Origin: [Flexibacter] sp. ATCC 35208
GTDB taxonomy: Bacteria > Bacteroidota > Bacteroidia > Chitinophagales > Chitinophagaceae
Assembly (NCBI RefSeq): GCF_001975825.1
Contig: NZ_MTKN01000005.1
Span: 92,578 to 156,577 of the forward strand
Direction of reading: 5' to 3'
Length of the DNA: 64,000 bases
Below the pieces are notes generated by a model. The model saw only the letters and a list, made by a program, of their open reading frames with translations, was not told the DNA's origin and did not search any database. Numbering within the stretch: the stretch's first letter is position 1; every line of letters starts with the position of its first letter. Shown here in pieces: positions 27,792 through 37,372 of the stretch. The translations under genes were made by a program, and so were the position numbers.

Positions 27792-29114
27792 TTATTTCTT
27801 CCGGAAGAACAATTTAAGCGGTACCCCCTGGAAATCAAAGTTTGTACGCAATTGATTTTCAAGGTAGTTACGATACGGCAGTTTCACATCCTCCGGCAGG
27901 TTGCAGAAAAATGCAAATGCAGGCGTATACGTAGGTAACTGGGTCACATATTTAATTTTAATAGGTACACCCCTTACTACAGGTGGATGGAATGCCTCAA
28001 TCGCCTTCAGCATCACATCGTTCAGCTTGGAAGTCTGTACTTTACGCTGACGGTTTTCGTACACACGCAGTGCCTCTTCGATTGCTTTGAATATACGTTG
28101 CTTCTCTGCCACTGAAGTAAAGATGATAGGCACATCGTTGAATGGCGCCAGTCTTTCTTTCAGCTGCTTTTCGTAATCACGGGCAGTATTTGTCTTTTTA
28201 TCATCAATCAGATCCCACTTATTCACCAGGATCACAATCGCTTTCCCCTTACGGGCAGCCAGGCTAAAGATGTTCAGATCCTGCGCAGTGATACCCATTA
28301 CCGCATCCAGTAGTAACAGACATACATCCGCTTCATCCATTGCTTTGATCGCACGGATCACTGAATAGAATTCCAGGTCTTCATGTACCTTCGACTTACG
28401 GCGTAAACCCGCTGTATCGATCAGTACAAAATCTTTCTGGAACATTTTGTAATGCGTGTGAATCGTATCTCTGGTTGTACCCGGAATATCGGAAACGATA
28501 TTACGCTCTTCACCAATCAATGCATTCAGCAGGGAAGACTTACCTACATTCGGCTGACCGATGATGGCAATCTTTGGGATTTCCTTTGCTTCTGCATCTT
28601 CATCTCTCACCTCTTCTTCAGGCATCAGTTCTACTACTGCATCGAGTAACTCACCGCTACCACTACCGCTCATAGAAGACATAAAGAATACCTTTTCGAA
28701 GCCCAGACTGTAAAACTCAGCAGCTTCCAACATACGATTGTTGTTATCTACTTTGTTCACCACCAGGAGAACAGGTTTGGAAGAGCGGCGCAATAGTTCC
28801 GCCATATTATCATCAAGATCGGTAATTCCTGTAGCAGCATCACACATGAAAAGGAGCACGTTTGCTTCTTCCATGGCAATCACTACCTGCTTGCGGATCT
28901 CACGTTCAAATACATCATCACTACCGTGTACAAAACCACCGGTATCAATTACGTTAAAAGATCTGCCATTCCAGTCTGCCACTCCATACTGTCTATCTCT
29001 CGTTACGCCAGAGACGTCATCCACAATGGCTTTGCGCTGTTCCAGCAAACGGTTGAACAGGGTAGACTTACCCACATTAGGACGACCGACAATTGCTACT
29101 GTAAATCCAGCCAT
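27792..29114 (-). CDS. der: Ribosome-associated GTPase Der (EngA)
   Basis: 440-residue GTPase with two tandem G domains, required for 50S subunit maturation. G1 of domain 1 is GRPNVGKS (10-17), with DTGG as G3 and NKVDN as G4. Domain 2 has GQPNVGKS, DTAGLRRKS and NKWDL. The C-terminal KH-like domain follows (about 350-440). It lies after era in the same direction; 65 bp separate them. Confidence 0.97.
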   Translation of the reverse strand: MAGFTVAIVGRPNVGKSTLFNRLLEQRKAIVDDVSGVTRDRQYGVADWNGRSFNVIDTGGFVHGSDDVFEREIRKQVVIAMEEANVLLFMCDAATGITDLDDNMAELLRRSSKPVLLVVNKVDNNNRMLEAAEFYSLGFEKVFFMSSMSGSGSGELLDAVVELMPEEEVRDEDAEAKEIPKIAIIGQPNVGKSSLLNALIGEERNIVSDIPGTTRDTIHTHYKMFQKDFVLIDTAGLRRKSKVHEDLEFYSVIRAIKAMDEADVCLLLLDAVMGITAQDLNIFSLAARKGKAIVILVNKWDLIDDKKTNTARDYEKQLKERLAPFNDVPIIFTSVAEKQRIFKAIEEALRVYENRQRKVQTSKLNDVMLKAIEAFHPPVVRGVPIKIKYVTQLPTYTPAFAFFCNLPEDVKLPYRNYLENQLRTNFDFQGVPLKLFFRKK

Positions 29115-29179
29115 AATATTTTAAAAATTACTAAACTTAAAACCTATATGTTCTGTTAGAGAGCCGTCTCTATTCAGAA

Positions 29180-30046
29180 TTAATAACCGTATTCTTTCAG
29201 ATAAAGATCATTGTCTCTCCACTTACCTCTCACTTTCACAAACAATTCAAGGAACACTTTCTGACCAATAAACTTTTCAATGTCTTCACGCGCCATGGTA
29301 CCCAGTCTGCGGATGCCTGTTCCTTTATCGCCCAGGATAATTCCTTTCTGTGTATCTCTCGTCACAATAATCTCCGCAGAGATTTTCGTCAATGTTGTTT
29401 TTTCCTGGTACTGTGTCACCACTACTGCTGTGTGATAAGGGATCTCTTCTTCATACAGATGAAAGATCTTTTCCCTGATTATTTCAGCTACGAAAAAGCG
29501 GGTAGATTTATCTGTTAATGTATCTTCAGGATAGAAAGGATCACTTTCCGGAAGCATGCTGACAATCTGTTTCAGCAGCGCATCCACACCTTTTTTCTGT
29601 AAGGCAGAAATGGTGATGACAGTTGCTTTGCCCCAGTCTTCACATTGCTTCACGATCTCTTCCAGCTTTTCCTTTTCCATCACGTCCATCTTGTTGATCA
29701 CAAGCAGACATTTTGCTTTCAGTTTCAGCGAATCGAAGAGTTCGAGGTTTTCAGCCACATTGTCTTTCACATCCATCATCAGCAAAGCGACGTCTGCATC
29801 TTCAAGTGCTGACTTCACTGCGCCCATCATCTTTTCGTGTAACCGGTAACGCGGATCTATAATACCCGGGGTATCGGAGAATACAATCTGGTATTCATCA
29901 GTAGTCACAATACCAGTTATACGATGTCTGGTAGTTTGAACCTTCGGGGATACAATAGCGAGCTTTTCGCCAATGAGAGCGTTCATGAGGGTGCTTTTCC
30001 CTGCATTCGCCTTTCCGAAGATATTTACAAACCCTGCTTTATGCAT
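29180..30046 (-). CDS. era: GTPase Era
   Basis: 288 residues. Binds 16S rRNA near its 3' end and assists 30S maturation. The G domain has GKANAGKS (11-18), DTPGI and NKMD. The C-terminal KH domain includes ERIR-like EIIREKIFHLYEEEIPY and the GDKGTGIRRLGTMARED block. The N-terminal motif reads GKANAGKST where many Era have GRPNVGKST, a usual Bacteroidetes variant. It is downstream of the initiator tRNA and upstream of der. Confidence 0.96.
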   Translation of the reverse strand: MHKAGFVNIFGKANAGKSTLMNALIGEKLAIVSPKVQTTRHRITGIVTTDEYQIVFSDTPGIIDPRYRLHEKMMGAVKSALEDADVALLMMDVKDNVAENLELFDSLKLKAKCLLVINKMDVMEKEKLEEIVKQCEDWGKATVITISALQKKGVDALLKQIVSMLPESDPFYPEDTLTDKSTRFFVAEIIREKIFHLYEEEIPYHTAVVVTQYQEKTTLTKISAEIIVTRDTQKGIILGDKGTGIRRLGTMAREDIEKFIGQKVFLELFVKVRGKWRDNDLYLKEYGY

Positions 30047-30079
30047 GTAATTTTTTTCCTAAACTTCCTGAAATAAAAA

Positions 30080-30102
30080 AATCCCGACCTAGCCGGGACT
30101 TC
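30080..30102 (-). terminator. Terminator of the initiator tRNA
   Basis: Minus-strand hairpin with TCCCG / CGGGA arms followed by seven T, just after the tRNA 3' end. Confidence 0.75.
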
Positions 30103-30107
30103 GTTTG

Positions 30108-30179
<72 letters not shown>

Positions 30180-30188
30180 ATGAGAGTG

Positions 30189-30219
30189 CAAAGATAGACA
30201 AAGATTAATCCCTGCCAAA
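30189..30219 (-). promoter_or_regulatory. Promoter of tRNA-fMet
   Basis: Minus-strand TTTG (30216-30219), 19 bp, TATCTTTG (30189-30196), about 10 bp upstream of the mature tRNA 5' end. Confidence 0.8.
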
Positions 30220-30360
30220 TATTTTTTAAAAGAAATCCTGCTATCATTTTAACCCGGCCATAGACTCAAGCTATAAGATATACTACTGTCAAGGCTTTCA
30301 AGGCAGTACTTTTGAACAAAAAATAATTGAATATTTCTTTTTCTTCATTTACATGAATCA

Positions 30361-30397
30361 AAAAACTCACTTCTGCCAACGGCAAAAGTGAGTTTTT
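30361..30397 (-). terminator. ssb terminator
   Basis: Stem aaaaactcactt-tgcc / ggca-aagtgagttttt with one internal mismatch and an AAC loop; T-rich on the minus strand, about 100 bp after the ssb stop. Confidence 0.75.
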
Positions 30398-30498
30398 AAG
30401 ATTCAGGAAATTGACAATATCAATGAACTGCCGACATCACACCAGGGATAAAGAACAGACCTATAGACGAAAACTATCCCTTTTAAAAAGGAAATTCA

Positions 30499-30930
30499 TT
30501 AAAATGGCAAATCATTTCTTACACCTTCATCATCATCTTCTTCTTCATTCTCCCTTTCTAATTCTTCCTCACTTCGCTCCTCCTCTACCCCTGCACTTCC
30601 AGTTCCCAATACCCCCCTCGCTCCCGGCAGCAACGCCAGTTCCGCTACTCTCATGTTCACACCTGCCAGCACCTCGCCCTGCTTACCCGCATACCCTTTG
30701 AACACAGGCCTGCCTTCCACATACACCAGCGTTCCCTTCTTTAAATACGGTCCCAGATTATCCCGCCCCCAGACAGAACAATTAATCCATGTAGTACGCT
30801 CCTGTACTACTCCCATTAAATCTTTAAACTGTTCATTTTGTGCTACACTGAATGACAGCACTGATTTCCCGTTGATGACTTTTTTCAAAGCATCATGCCC
30901 CAGATGGCCAATGACCGAAAGTCTGATCAT
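30499..30930 (-). CDS. ssb: Single-stranded DNA-binding protein
   Basis: 143 residues. The OB fold covers about 1-105 (MIRLSVIGHLGHDA, TTWINCSVWG, KKGTLVYVEGRP). It is followed by an acidic linker rich in Glu and ending DLPF, the tip through which SSB recruits replication and repair proteins. The usual C-terminus is DDIPF or DDLPF, so the interaction motif is intact. The N-terminal region is slightly unusual (DALKKVINGKSVLSFSVAQNE), so this could be a second SSB paralog. It is monocistronic, with a terminator downstream. Confidence 0.93.
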   Translation of the reverse strand: MIRLSVIGHLGHDALKKVINGKSVLSFSVAQNEQFKDLMGVVQERTTWINCSVWGRDNLGPYLKKGTLVYVEGRPVFKGYAGKQGEVLAGVNMRVAELALLPGARGVLGTGSAGVEEERSEEELERENEEEDDDEGVRNDLPF

Positions 30931-31050
30931 GCAATTACAAATTGATGGTTAACATTAAAAAAAATAAAACGTGTGAAAACTTTCCAGGGGGGATAATATA
31001 TATGCAATTCTAATTTAACAATTTTCTTCCATTTAAAAAATTTTTCTCTA

Positions 31051-31058
31051 TACCTTTG
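31051..31058 (+). promoter_or_regulatory. -7 element ahead of the TPP riboswitch
   Basis: Exact TACCTTTG; a start site about 7 bp downstream would place the riboswitch roughly 40 nt into the transcript. A clear -33 box is not seen. Confidence 0.6.
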
Positions 31059-31104
31059 TTTCGGAATCCGGTATGTACTATCGTACATTTTTTCAAAACC
31101 ACCA

Positions 31105-31215
31105 GCCGGCTTCACCTCGGGGTGCCTTACTATCAGGCTGAGATCAGACCCGTTGAACCTGATCAGGTAATGCTGATTAGGAAAGGTAAGTGAACCAATT
31201 CTTCCTTACCCACAT
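31105..31215 (+). promoter_or_regulatory. TPP (THI-box) riboswitch
   Basis: Conserved core elements in order: CTCGGGGTGCC, GGCTGAGATCAGACCCGTT, GAACCTGATCAGGTAATGC, then TTAGGAAAGGTAAGTGAACC. P1 can form between ggcttcacct and the aggt..tgaacc strand. A downstream complement (ggtaag with cttacc) could compete with P1 as expression platform. It controls the TonB-dependent receptor that starts 78 bp later, so thiamine pyrophosphate should repress it. Confidence 0.93.
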
Positions 31216-31292
31216 ATGGCAAGCTGCACGCACATGCGTAGCAGATAACTTAATGCTACCCTCATACCGTAGCTTTTTAAACTGTTGAGTCC

Positions 31293-33671
31293 ATGAGACA
31301 ATTCTTACTGCTATGGCTGGTTTTCAGCGCAGTCTCGGTACATGCACAAACCGTGCTAACCGGTATAATCACTGACAAAAAAACCGGCCACCCCCTTGAA
31401 GGCGTGTCTGTCAGCATCCTTTCTGCCGATAATACCGGCGCCCATTCCAATGCCAATGGGGTTTACCGCATTTTACTCCCTTCACAGGGCACCTTTACTA
31501 TCAAAGCAACTTACCTGGGCTTTCAGCCCCTCACCACTGCTGTGCATACAAACGGAACTAGTACCAATGCCGATCTGCAACTGGAAGAAACCGGCCTCTT
31601 CGTACAGCCTGTTGAAATCACCAGCCTCCGCGTAGGCCAGCATGCGCCATTTACTCAATCTACTATCACCGCCGAAGAGATCAAAAAGCAAAACCTGGGA
31701 CAAGATCTCCCCATCCTGCTCAATCAAATGCCAGGTGTAGTGACCAACTCCGATGCAGGTACTGGCATTGGTTACACCAGCATGCGCGTAAGAGGTACGG
31801 ACATCACCCGTATCAATGTTACGAACAACGGTATCCCTGTCAATGATGCGGAATCACAGGGCACTTATTTTGTAGATATTCCAGACCTCGCTTCCAGCGT
31901 AAGCAGTATTCAGCTGCAACGGGGGGTAGGGACCTCTACCAACGGTGCCGGGGCTTTCGGCGCCTCTCTCAATATCAGCACCAACGATTACCGGGAAAAA
32001 GCTTATGGCGAAATCTACAACAGCTTTGGCTCTTTCAATTCATGGAAGAACACAGTCAAAGCAGGTACCGGGCTCATTAACGGCCACTTCACCGTAGATG
32101 CCCGCCTGTCAAGAGTCACCTCCGATGGTTATATTGATCGTGCCAGCTCCAATCTCAAAGCTTTTTATACTTCTGCCGCATATATTTCCAAAAACACCGC
32201 CATCCGCCTCAACATTTCCTCTGGCACTGAAAAAACTTACCAGGCATGGAACGGCGTACCACAGGATTCCCTGGCTACCCACCGTACCTATAACTCTGCC
32301 GGACAAAAATCGGATGGCTCTTATTATAATAACGAAACAGACAATTACCAGATGGACAACTACCAGTTGTTCCTCAACCAGGCCCTCAGCGATAAACTGA
32401 ACTTCACCGTTGCGGCTCACTATACCAAAGGCAAAGGGTATTACGAGCAGTACAAAGAAGCACAGGCTTACAGTGCTTATGGCCTTACCAACCCTGTTAT
32501 CAATGATGCGGAAGTGACCAGCACAGACCTCATCCGCCAGCTATGGCTGGACAATGATTTCTATGGTAGCATCTTCTCTGTCAATTACCAGGGCACTAAA
32601 TTCAGCTGGAGTGTAGGTGGTGGCTGGAACCGTTACGAAGGCAATCACAACGGACAAATTATCTGGGCACAATACGCCATCGACAAGAATTATAAATACT
32701 ATAACCTGGATGCGATGAAGCGGGATGCAAACATCTACTGGAAAGGTGAATACAAAGTAACCAAAGCCCTCCGTGTATTTGCAGATCTGCAATACCGCGA
32801 TGTGAAATACAACATTGATGGTTTTGAAGATAATCCTACACTCATTCAGCATAACAAATACAACTTCTTCAATCCAAAAGCAGGTATCACCTATTCTCTC
32901 AATGAGCAACAGGATGTATATGCTTCCTTCGCTATTGGAAATAAAGAACCTAACCGCGATGACTTTGAAGCAGCCAAACTACAAACACCCAAAGCTGAAA
33001 GTCTGCGTGATGTAGAAGCCGGTTACACCCTGCATACACACGACCTGGCATTGCAGGCGAACGTGTACTACATGAACTACAAAAATCAACTGGTACAAAC
33101 CGGTAAACTGAATGAAGTAGGTGCTTATACCCGCACTAACATACCTAAGAGCTACCGCGCCGGTATTGAATTACAGGGTACACAGCGACTGGGCAGATAT
33201 TTCAGCATTGGTTTGAATGCCGCACTCAGTCAGAATAAAGTGAAAAACTTTGTGAGCTATATCGATAACTACGATACAGGTGGTCAGGATACTGTAGTAT
33301 CCAGCAGCAGTAATATTGCTTTCTCTCCTGCTTTTGTAGGTGGTTATACATTGACTGCAAAACCAATAAAGAACCTTGAAATAGCCTTGATAGGTAAGTA
33401 TGTAAGCCGTCAGTACCTGGATAACACCGGCGGAAAAGAACGCAGCCTGGATGGTTATTATACGAATGATCTGCGTATCAATTATATCGTACCACAAAAG
33501 CTCTTTAAAGAACTGGGAGTACAGTTCATGCTGAATAATATCTGGAACGCTATGTATAGTCCTAATGGTTATACTTATATGTACAGAGAAGGCGGACAGT
33601 TATACTCTTCCAACGGGTATTACCCAATGGCCGGAACGAATTTCTTTGCCGGGGTCAATATCGGATTCTAA
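31293..33671 (+). CDS. TonB-dependent outer-membrane receptor, thiamine-regulated
   Basis: 792 residues. A signal peptide (MRQFLLLWLVFSAVSVHA) precedes a carboxypeptidase-regulatory-like domain (about 19-105), a plug domain (about 120-225, with VVTNSDAGTGIGYTSMRVRGTD and AFGASLNIST) and a 22-strand barrel ending in aromatic GVNIGF. The upstream TPP riboswitch is the best evidence for substrate: thiamine or its phosphates/precursors. TPP-controlled receptors have been described in Bacteroidetes by comparative genomics. No SusD partner or thiamine synthesis gene is adjacent, so it works as a stand-alone receptor. Confidence 0.9.
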   Translation: MRQFLLLWLVFSAVSVHAQTVLTGIITDKKTGHPLEGVSVSILSADNTGAHSNANGVYRILLPSQGTFTIKATYLGFQPLTTAVHTNGTSTNADLQLEETGLFVQPVEITSLRVGQHAPFTQSTITAEEIKKQNLGQDLPILLNQMPGVVTNSDAGTGIGYTSMRVRGTDITRINVTNNGIPVNDAESQGTYFVDIPDLASSVSSIQLQRGVGTSTNGAGAFGASLNISTNDYREKAYGEIYNSFGSFNSWKNTVKAGTGLINGHFTVDARLSRVTSDGYIDRASSNLKAFYTSAAYISKNTAIRLNISSGTEKTYQAWNGVPQDSLATHRTYNSAGQKSDGSYYNNETDNYQMDNYQLFLNQALSDKLNFTVAAHYTKGKGYYEQYKEAQAYSAYGLTNPVINDAEVTSTDLIRQLWLDNDFYGSIFSVNYQGTKFSWSVGGGWNRYEGNHNGQIIWAQYAIDKNYKYYNLDAMKRDANIYWKGEYKVTKALRVFADLQYRDVKYNIDGFEDNPTLIQHNKYNFFNPKAGITYSLNEQQDVYASFAIGNKEPNRDDFEAAKLQTPKAESLRDVEAGYTLHTHDLALQANVYYMNYKNQLVQTGKLNEVGAYTRTNIPKSYRAGIELQGTQRLGRYFSIGLNAALSQNKVKNFVSYIDNYDTGGQDTVVSSSSNIAFSPAFVGGYTLTAKPIKNLEIALIGKYVSRQYLDNTGGKERSLDGYYTNDLRINYIVPQKLFKELGVQFMLNNIWNAMYSPNGYTYMYREGGQLYSSNGYYPMAGTNFFAGVNIGF

Positions 33672-33773
33672 TTTATAAGGGGCACATATTGAAAGAAGTT
33701 GTTTCAAAAATAAAGAAACCTCTTCAGCATTACTAAAATGGTTACCTATCTCCATTTGGTACCAGAATTAAGG

Positions 33774-33810
33774 GAGGCTGTATCTTATAATACGGCCTCT
33801 TATTTTTTTT
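33774..33810 (+). terminator. Intrinsic terminator after the receptor gene
   Basis: Stem gaggctgtat / atacggcctc (33774-33783, 33790-33799) with one T-G pair, followed by a T run. Confidence 0.85.
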
Positions 33811-33965
33811 CGTCGGGAGCCCTAAATGTTAATCTGTATGTCAATTAAGGAACTGATTAAAACAAGATGGACTGTCGAAAGTGACAGGATCACGATTTAC
33901 CCGTACGGATGGTACGAAGAAGATTGATAGACTGGTAGAAGAGATAAAAAGTATTATGAGATAAA
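33811..33965. other. Gene-poor stretch before the 55-bp repeats
   Basis: A short plus-strand frame ending in RFTRTDGTKKIDRLVEEIKSIMR looks protein-like but has no start or upstream body, so it may be the end of a decayed gene. I cannot name it. Confidence 0.3.
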
Positions 33966-34075
33966 AACATGCATGAAAGCGGAAATTCTCCAACGGGGAA
34001 TGAAAACCATTTTCAAAGAAAACATTCATGAAAAATGGAATTCACCAACGAAGATGAAACCCATTTTCAAAGAAA
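33966..34075. repeat. Two tandem copies of a 55-bp repeat
   Basis: Copy 1 (33966-34020) and copy 2 (34021-34075) are about 80% identical over their length, each starting aacatNcatgaaa and ending cattttcaaagaa. No gene covers them. Confidence 0.7.
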
Positions 34076-34123
34076 AAGGGAGTGGAATAATTCCACCCCC
34101 TTTAATAAAATAGGTTAGTAAGT

Positions 34124-35455
34124 CTACTTAGTCAATGCCGCAATCGCTGCATCTACTTTGACAAAGTTAAAACCTTTCAACACATCTTCCATCATTTTAT
34201 TTATTTCCGCAGTTCCCGGGTTCCCAATACTTCCCTCATGGGTATGTTGCACTGCTTTTTCAGGTGCAAAATTCCCCTTCTCTATATCCAACCCTACCTG
34301 CTTGTAAGCTTCTCTGAAAGGCACACCTTCCAGCACCAGCTTATTCACCACTTCCACACTAAACAGGTACTGATACTTTGCATCATCCAGAATATTCTCC
34401 TTAATGCGAATATTAGACAACATCAATCCTGTCATCTGAATGCAATCTTTCAGCACCCCAAATGCAGGAAATAAATTTTCCTTCAGCAACTGCAGATCAC
34501 GGTGATAACCAAGAGGTAAATTGGTGATCATCATCGCAATCTCATTTGGCAACGCCTGCAATTTATTGCAATGAGAACGGATCAGTTCCCACACATCCGG
34601 ATTCTTTTTATGCGGCATGATACTACTACCAGTCGTCAGCTCATCAGGGAAGGTGATAAAGCCAAAATTCTGGTTCATAAACAACGTCGCATCCATCGCC
34701 ATCTTTGCCAGCGAAGCCGCAATCCCTGCCAGTGCAAAAGATACGATCTTCTCTGTCTTACCACGCCCCATCTGTGCATACACCACATTGTAATTCAGGT
34801 CGTCAAAACCTAACAACTGTGTGGTGAGTGTACGGTTCAGCGGAAAAGAAGAACCATATCCTGCAGCAGAACCCAGTGGGTTTTTGTTCACCACTTTGTA
34901 AGCGCCCTGCAGCATCGTCAGGTCATCCACCAGACTTTCTGCATACGCACCAAACCAGAGACCAAATGAAGATGGCATGGCAATCTGCAGGTGTGTATAC
35001 CCCGGCATCAGGCGATCTTTATATTCTTCACTCTTTTGCTGCAACAGGTCGAACAGGCCCTTTACCTCCTTCACTAATATTTGCAACTCCGAACGCAGGA
35101 ATAATTTCAGGTCTACTAAAACCTGGTCATTCCTGGATCGTCCGCTATGGATCTTTTTACCAACCTCACCCAAACGGCGGGTCAGCAGCAGCTCTACCTG
35201 GGAGTGGATATCTTCTACCCCATCTTCCAGTACAAAGTTGCCTTCCTGTATCTCTTTGTAGATCTGTTTTAATTCTTTTTGCAGCACAGCCAATTCGTCT
35301 GCTGTAAGCAGGCCAATCGTCTGCAGCATCGTCGTATGTGCCAGTGACCCAAGCACATCGAAAGGCGCGAGAAAAGCATCCATTTCACGATCTTTACCTA
35401 CCGTGAATTTATCTACTTCAGCAAGGGCTGCTTTGTCTTTTTGCCAGATTTTCAT
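34124..35455 (-). CDS. argH: Argininosuccinate lyase
   Basis: Last step of arginine synthesis, releasing fumarate from argininosuccinate. 443 residues of the fumarase/aspartase superfamily. The signature loop GSSIMPHKKNPD with the catalytic serine is intact, and HSRNDQ-like SGRSRNDQVLVDLKLFLR and GYTHLQIAMPSSFGLWFGAY match ArgH. Last gene of the operon, 6 bp after argE. Confidence 0.97.
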   Translation of the reverse strand: MKIWQKDKAALAEVDKFTVGKDREMDAFLAPFDVLGSLAHTTMLQTIGLLTADELAVLQKELKQIYKEIQEGNFVLEDGVEDIHSQVELLLTRRLGEVGKKIHSGRSRNDQVLVDLKLFLRSELQILVKEVKGLFDLLQQKSEEYKDRLMPGYTHLQIAMPSSFGLWFGAYAESLVDDLTMLQGAYKVVNKNPLGSAAGYGSSFPLNRTLTTQLLGFDDLNYNVVYAQMGRGKTEKIVSFALAGIAASLAKMAMDATLFMNQNFGFITFPDELTTGSSIMPHKKNPDVWELIRSHCNKLQALPNEIAMMITNLPLGYHRDLQLLKENLFPAFGVLKDCIQMTGLMLSNIRIKENILDDAKYQYLFSVEVVNKLVLEGVPFREAYKQVGLDIEKGNFAPEKAVQHTHEGSIGNPGTAEINKMMEDVLKGFNFVKVDAAIAALTK

Positions 35456-35461
35456 TTCAAA

Positions 35462-36532
35462 TTAGTTTTTAATAATCTCTTCCAACAATGATATATAACT
35501 GTCTATTCCCTGTCTCACTTCATCCACAAAAATGAACTCATCAGCGGTATGTGATCTGGCAGAATCGCCAGGTCCCATCTTGATAGAAGTAGATGGAATT
35601 AATGCCTGATCAGAAGTGGTAGGTGAACCATAACAGGTCTTTCCTAACCGCACGCCTGCCTGGACAAACGGATGGTCCAGCGGAATACCGGAAGGACGCA
35701 TACGGATAGAACGCGGCTTTATTTCACACTTCACATTTTCCTGTATGATCTCCAGAATTTCTTCCAGGGAATACTGTTCTGTTACACGCACATCCACCAC
35801 AAAAGATACATCTGCAGGCACCACATTGTGTGCTTTGTTCGATGTATTGATCACGGTAACACTCATCTTCACAGGACCCAGTGTTTCAGATACTTTTGGA
35901 TATTGATAGGTACGGAACCATTCAATATCCGGCAGTGCCTTATAAAGGGCATTTTCGCCCTCATTTCTCGCCGCATGACCCGCTTTCCCATACACTGTGC
36001 AATCCAGTACCATCAAGCCTTTTTCGGCGATGGCCAGTTGGGTTTGTGTAGGTTCCCCTACGATCGCGAATTCAATAGCTGGCAACTGATCGAGGATGCT
36101 CTCGATACCGTTGTGACCACTGATCTCTTCTTCGGCAGTAGCGGTGAGAATAATATTATATTTTAAATCCTGCCGATCGTAGAAATGCAGGAAGGTAGCG
36201 ATCAGGCTGACCAGGCAACCACCTGCATCATTACTACCCAATCCATACAGTTTGCCATCCTCAATATCAGGCGAGAATGGATTACGTGTATATTGCGGGT
36301 TTGGCTTTACAGTATCGTGATGGGAATTGAATACGATCACTGGTTTAGCAGGATCGAAGTATTTATTTTGCGCCCAGATGTTATTCAGATGCTGGTTGAA
36401 AGGAATGTTCCTCGCTGATAGAAATTCGCCGATCAGTTTAGCAGTATCCTGCTCTTCCCTGCTCAGGGAAGGAGTTGCGATCAGTGATTTTAACAGTTCA
36501 ACAGCGTCTGCATACAGTTGTTGGTTCCACAT
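35462..36532 (-). CDS. argE: M20 family N-acylornithine/N-acylcitrulline deacylase
   Basis: 356-residue zinc hydrolase removing the N-acyl group in the arginine pathway. Metal ligands are visible in NSHHDTV (His71, Asp73), LGSNDAGG (Asp102), TAEEE (Glu133-135, catalytic and ligand) and the C-terminal ARSHTADEF histidine. Because the neighbouring transcarbamylase works on an acylated ornithine, the natural substrate is more likely an N-acylcitrulline than N-acetylornithine. The gene sits between argB and argH with 5-6 bp gaps. Confidence 0.92.
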   Translation of the reverse strand: MWNQQLYADAVELLKSLIATPSLSREEQDTAKLIGEFLSARNIPFNQHLNNIWAQNKYFDPAKPVIVFNSHHDTVKPNPQYTRNPFSPDIEDGKLYGLGSNDAGGCLVSLIATFLHFYDRQDLKYNIILTATAEEEISGHNGIESILDQLPAIEFAIVGEPTQTQLAIAEKGLMVLDCTVYGKAGHAARNEGENALYKALPDIEWFRTYQYPKVSETLGPVKMSVTVINTSNKAHNVVPADVSFVVDVRVTEQYSLEEILEIIQENVKCEIKPRSIRMRPSGIPLDHPFVQAGVRLGKTCYGSPTTSDQALIPSTSIKMGPGDSARSHTADEFIFVDEVRQGIDSYISLLEEIIKN

Positions 36533-36537
36533 AGGTG

Positions 36538-37326
36538 TTAGCGTATTAAGGTGCCGGCTACTGTGTCAGAGGTATTGCTCAGCACATCGTCTGCATGGCC
36601 GATCAGCACTTCATTTACCCCACTCTCAATCGCAGCAAATGCGTTGTTCAGCTTAGGAAGAATACCGTCTGTCAGCACGCCGTCTGCCAGTAGCTCATTA
36701 TAGATTTGACGGTCGATCAGGTTAATGACGGCATTATCGTCCTGTGCGTCGTGTAGTACTCCTTTCTTTTCGAAACAGTAAATCAGTCTTACGTTATATA
36801 TTTTCGACATCGCAATCGCCAGCGCACTGGCGATGGTATCTGCATTTGTATTCAGGATCTGCCCTTTGCCATCGTGGGTCAGGGAGGCGAATACCGGTGT
36901 CAGGTCAGCTTCCAGCAATGCTTTCAGCGGTGCTGACTGTACCTGGTCGTTATTGATGTCTCCTACAAATCCGTAGTCGATCTCTTTTACGGGTCTTTTT
37001 ACAGCTGGGATAATGTTTGCGTCTGCACCTGTCATACCGATGGCGTTGCAACCGTTAGCCTGTAATTTTGCTACCAGTTGTTTGTTCACCAAACCACCAT
37101 ATACCATGGTCACTACGTCAATAGTATCCGCATCTGTAATACGGCGGCCATCTACATATTTTGATTCGATACCCAGTTTATCACCTATTCTTGTCGCTAT
37201 CTTTCCACCACCGTGTATCAGTATTTTCTTACCCTGAATATTAGAAAACTTTTGTAAAAAAGCATCCAGCAAAGCAGGGTTGTCGATGACGTTACCGCCG
37301 ACTTTAATGACAAAAAGATCGATCAT
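36538..37326 (-). CDS. argB: N-acetylglutamate (or N-acylglutamate) kinase
   Basis: Phosphorylates the gamma-carboxyl of N-acylglutamate. 262 residues of the amino acid kinase fold. FVIKVGGNVIDNPALL and ILIHGGGKIATRIGDKLG are the substrate and ATP regions; ILNTNADTIASALA and the C-terminal GGVLTDGILPKLNNAF-like block (here ADGVLTDGILPKLNNAF) follow. It lacks the N-terminal helix found in arginine-inhibited hexameric kinases, so feedback inhibition by arginine is less likely and other control may be needed. Located 46 bp after argF'. Confidence 0.95.
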   Translation of the reverse strand: MIDLFVIKVGGNVIDNPALLDAFLQKFSNIQGKKILIHGGGKIATRIGDKLGIESKYVDGRRITDADTIDVVTMVYGGLVNKQLVAKLQANGCNAIGMTGADANIIPAVKRPVKEIDYGFVGDINNDQVQSAPLKALLEADLTPVFASLTHDGKGQILNTNADTIASALAIAMSKIYNVRLIYCFEKKGVLHDAQDDNAVINLIDRQIYNELLADGVLTDGILPKLNNAFAAIESGVNEVLIGHADDVLSNTSDTVAGTLIR

Positions 37327-37372
37327 ATTTTACTTAAAAATTGGGAGGCATCCCTTGCGGGATGCCTTCATA

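Noticed and set aside
30411..30701. Open frame on the plus strand opposite ssb
   Set aside because: Pro/Leu/His-rich antisense shadow of the acidic ssb tail.
33841..34029. Minus-strand frame in the gap before argH
   Set aside because: Overlaps the 55-bp repeats, has no family features and AT-driven composition; not supported as a gene.
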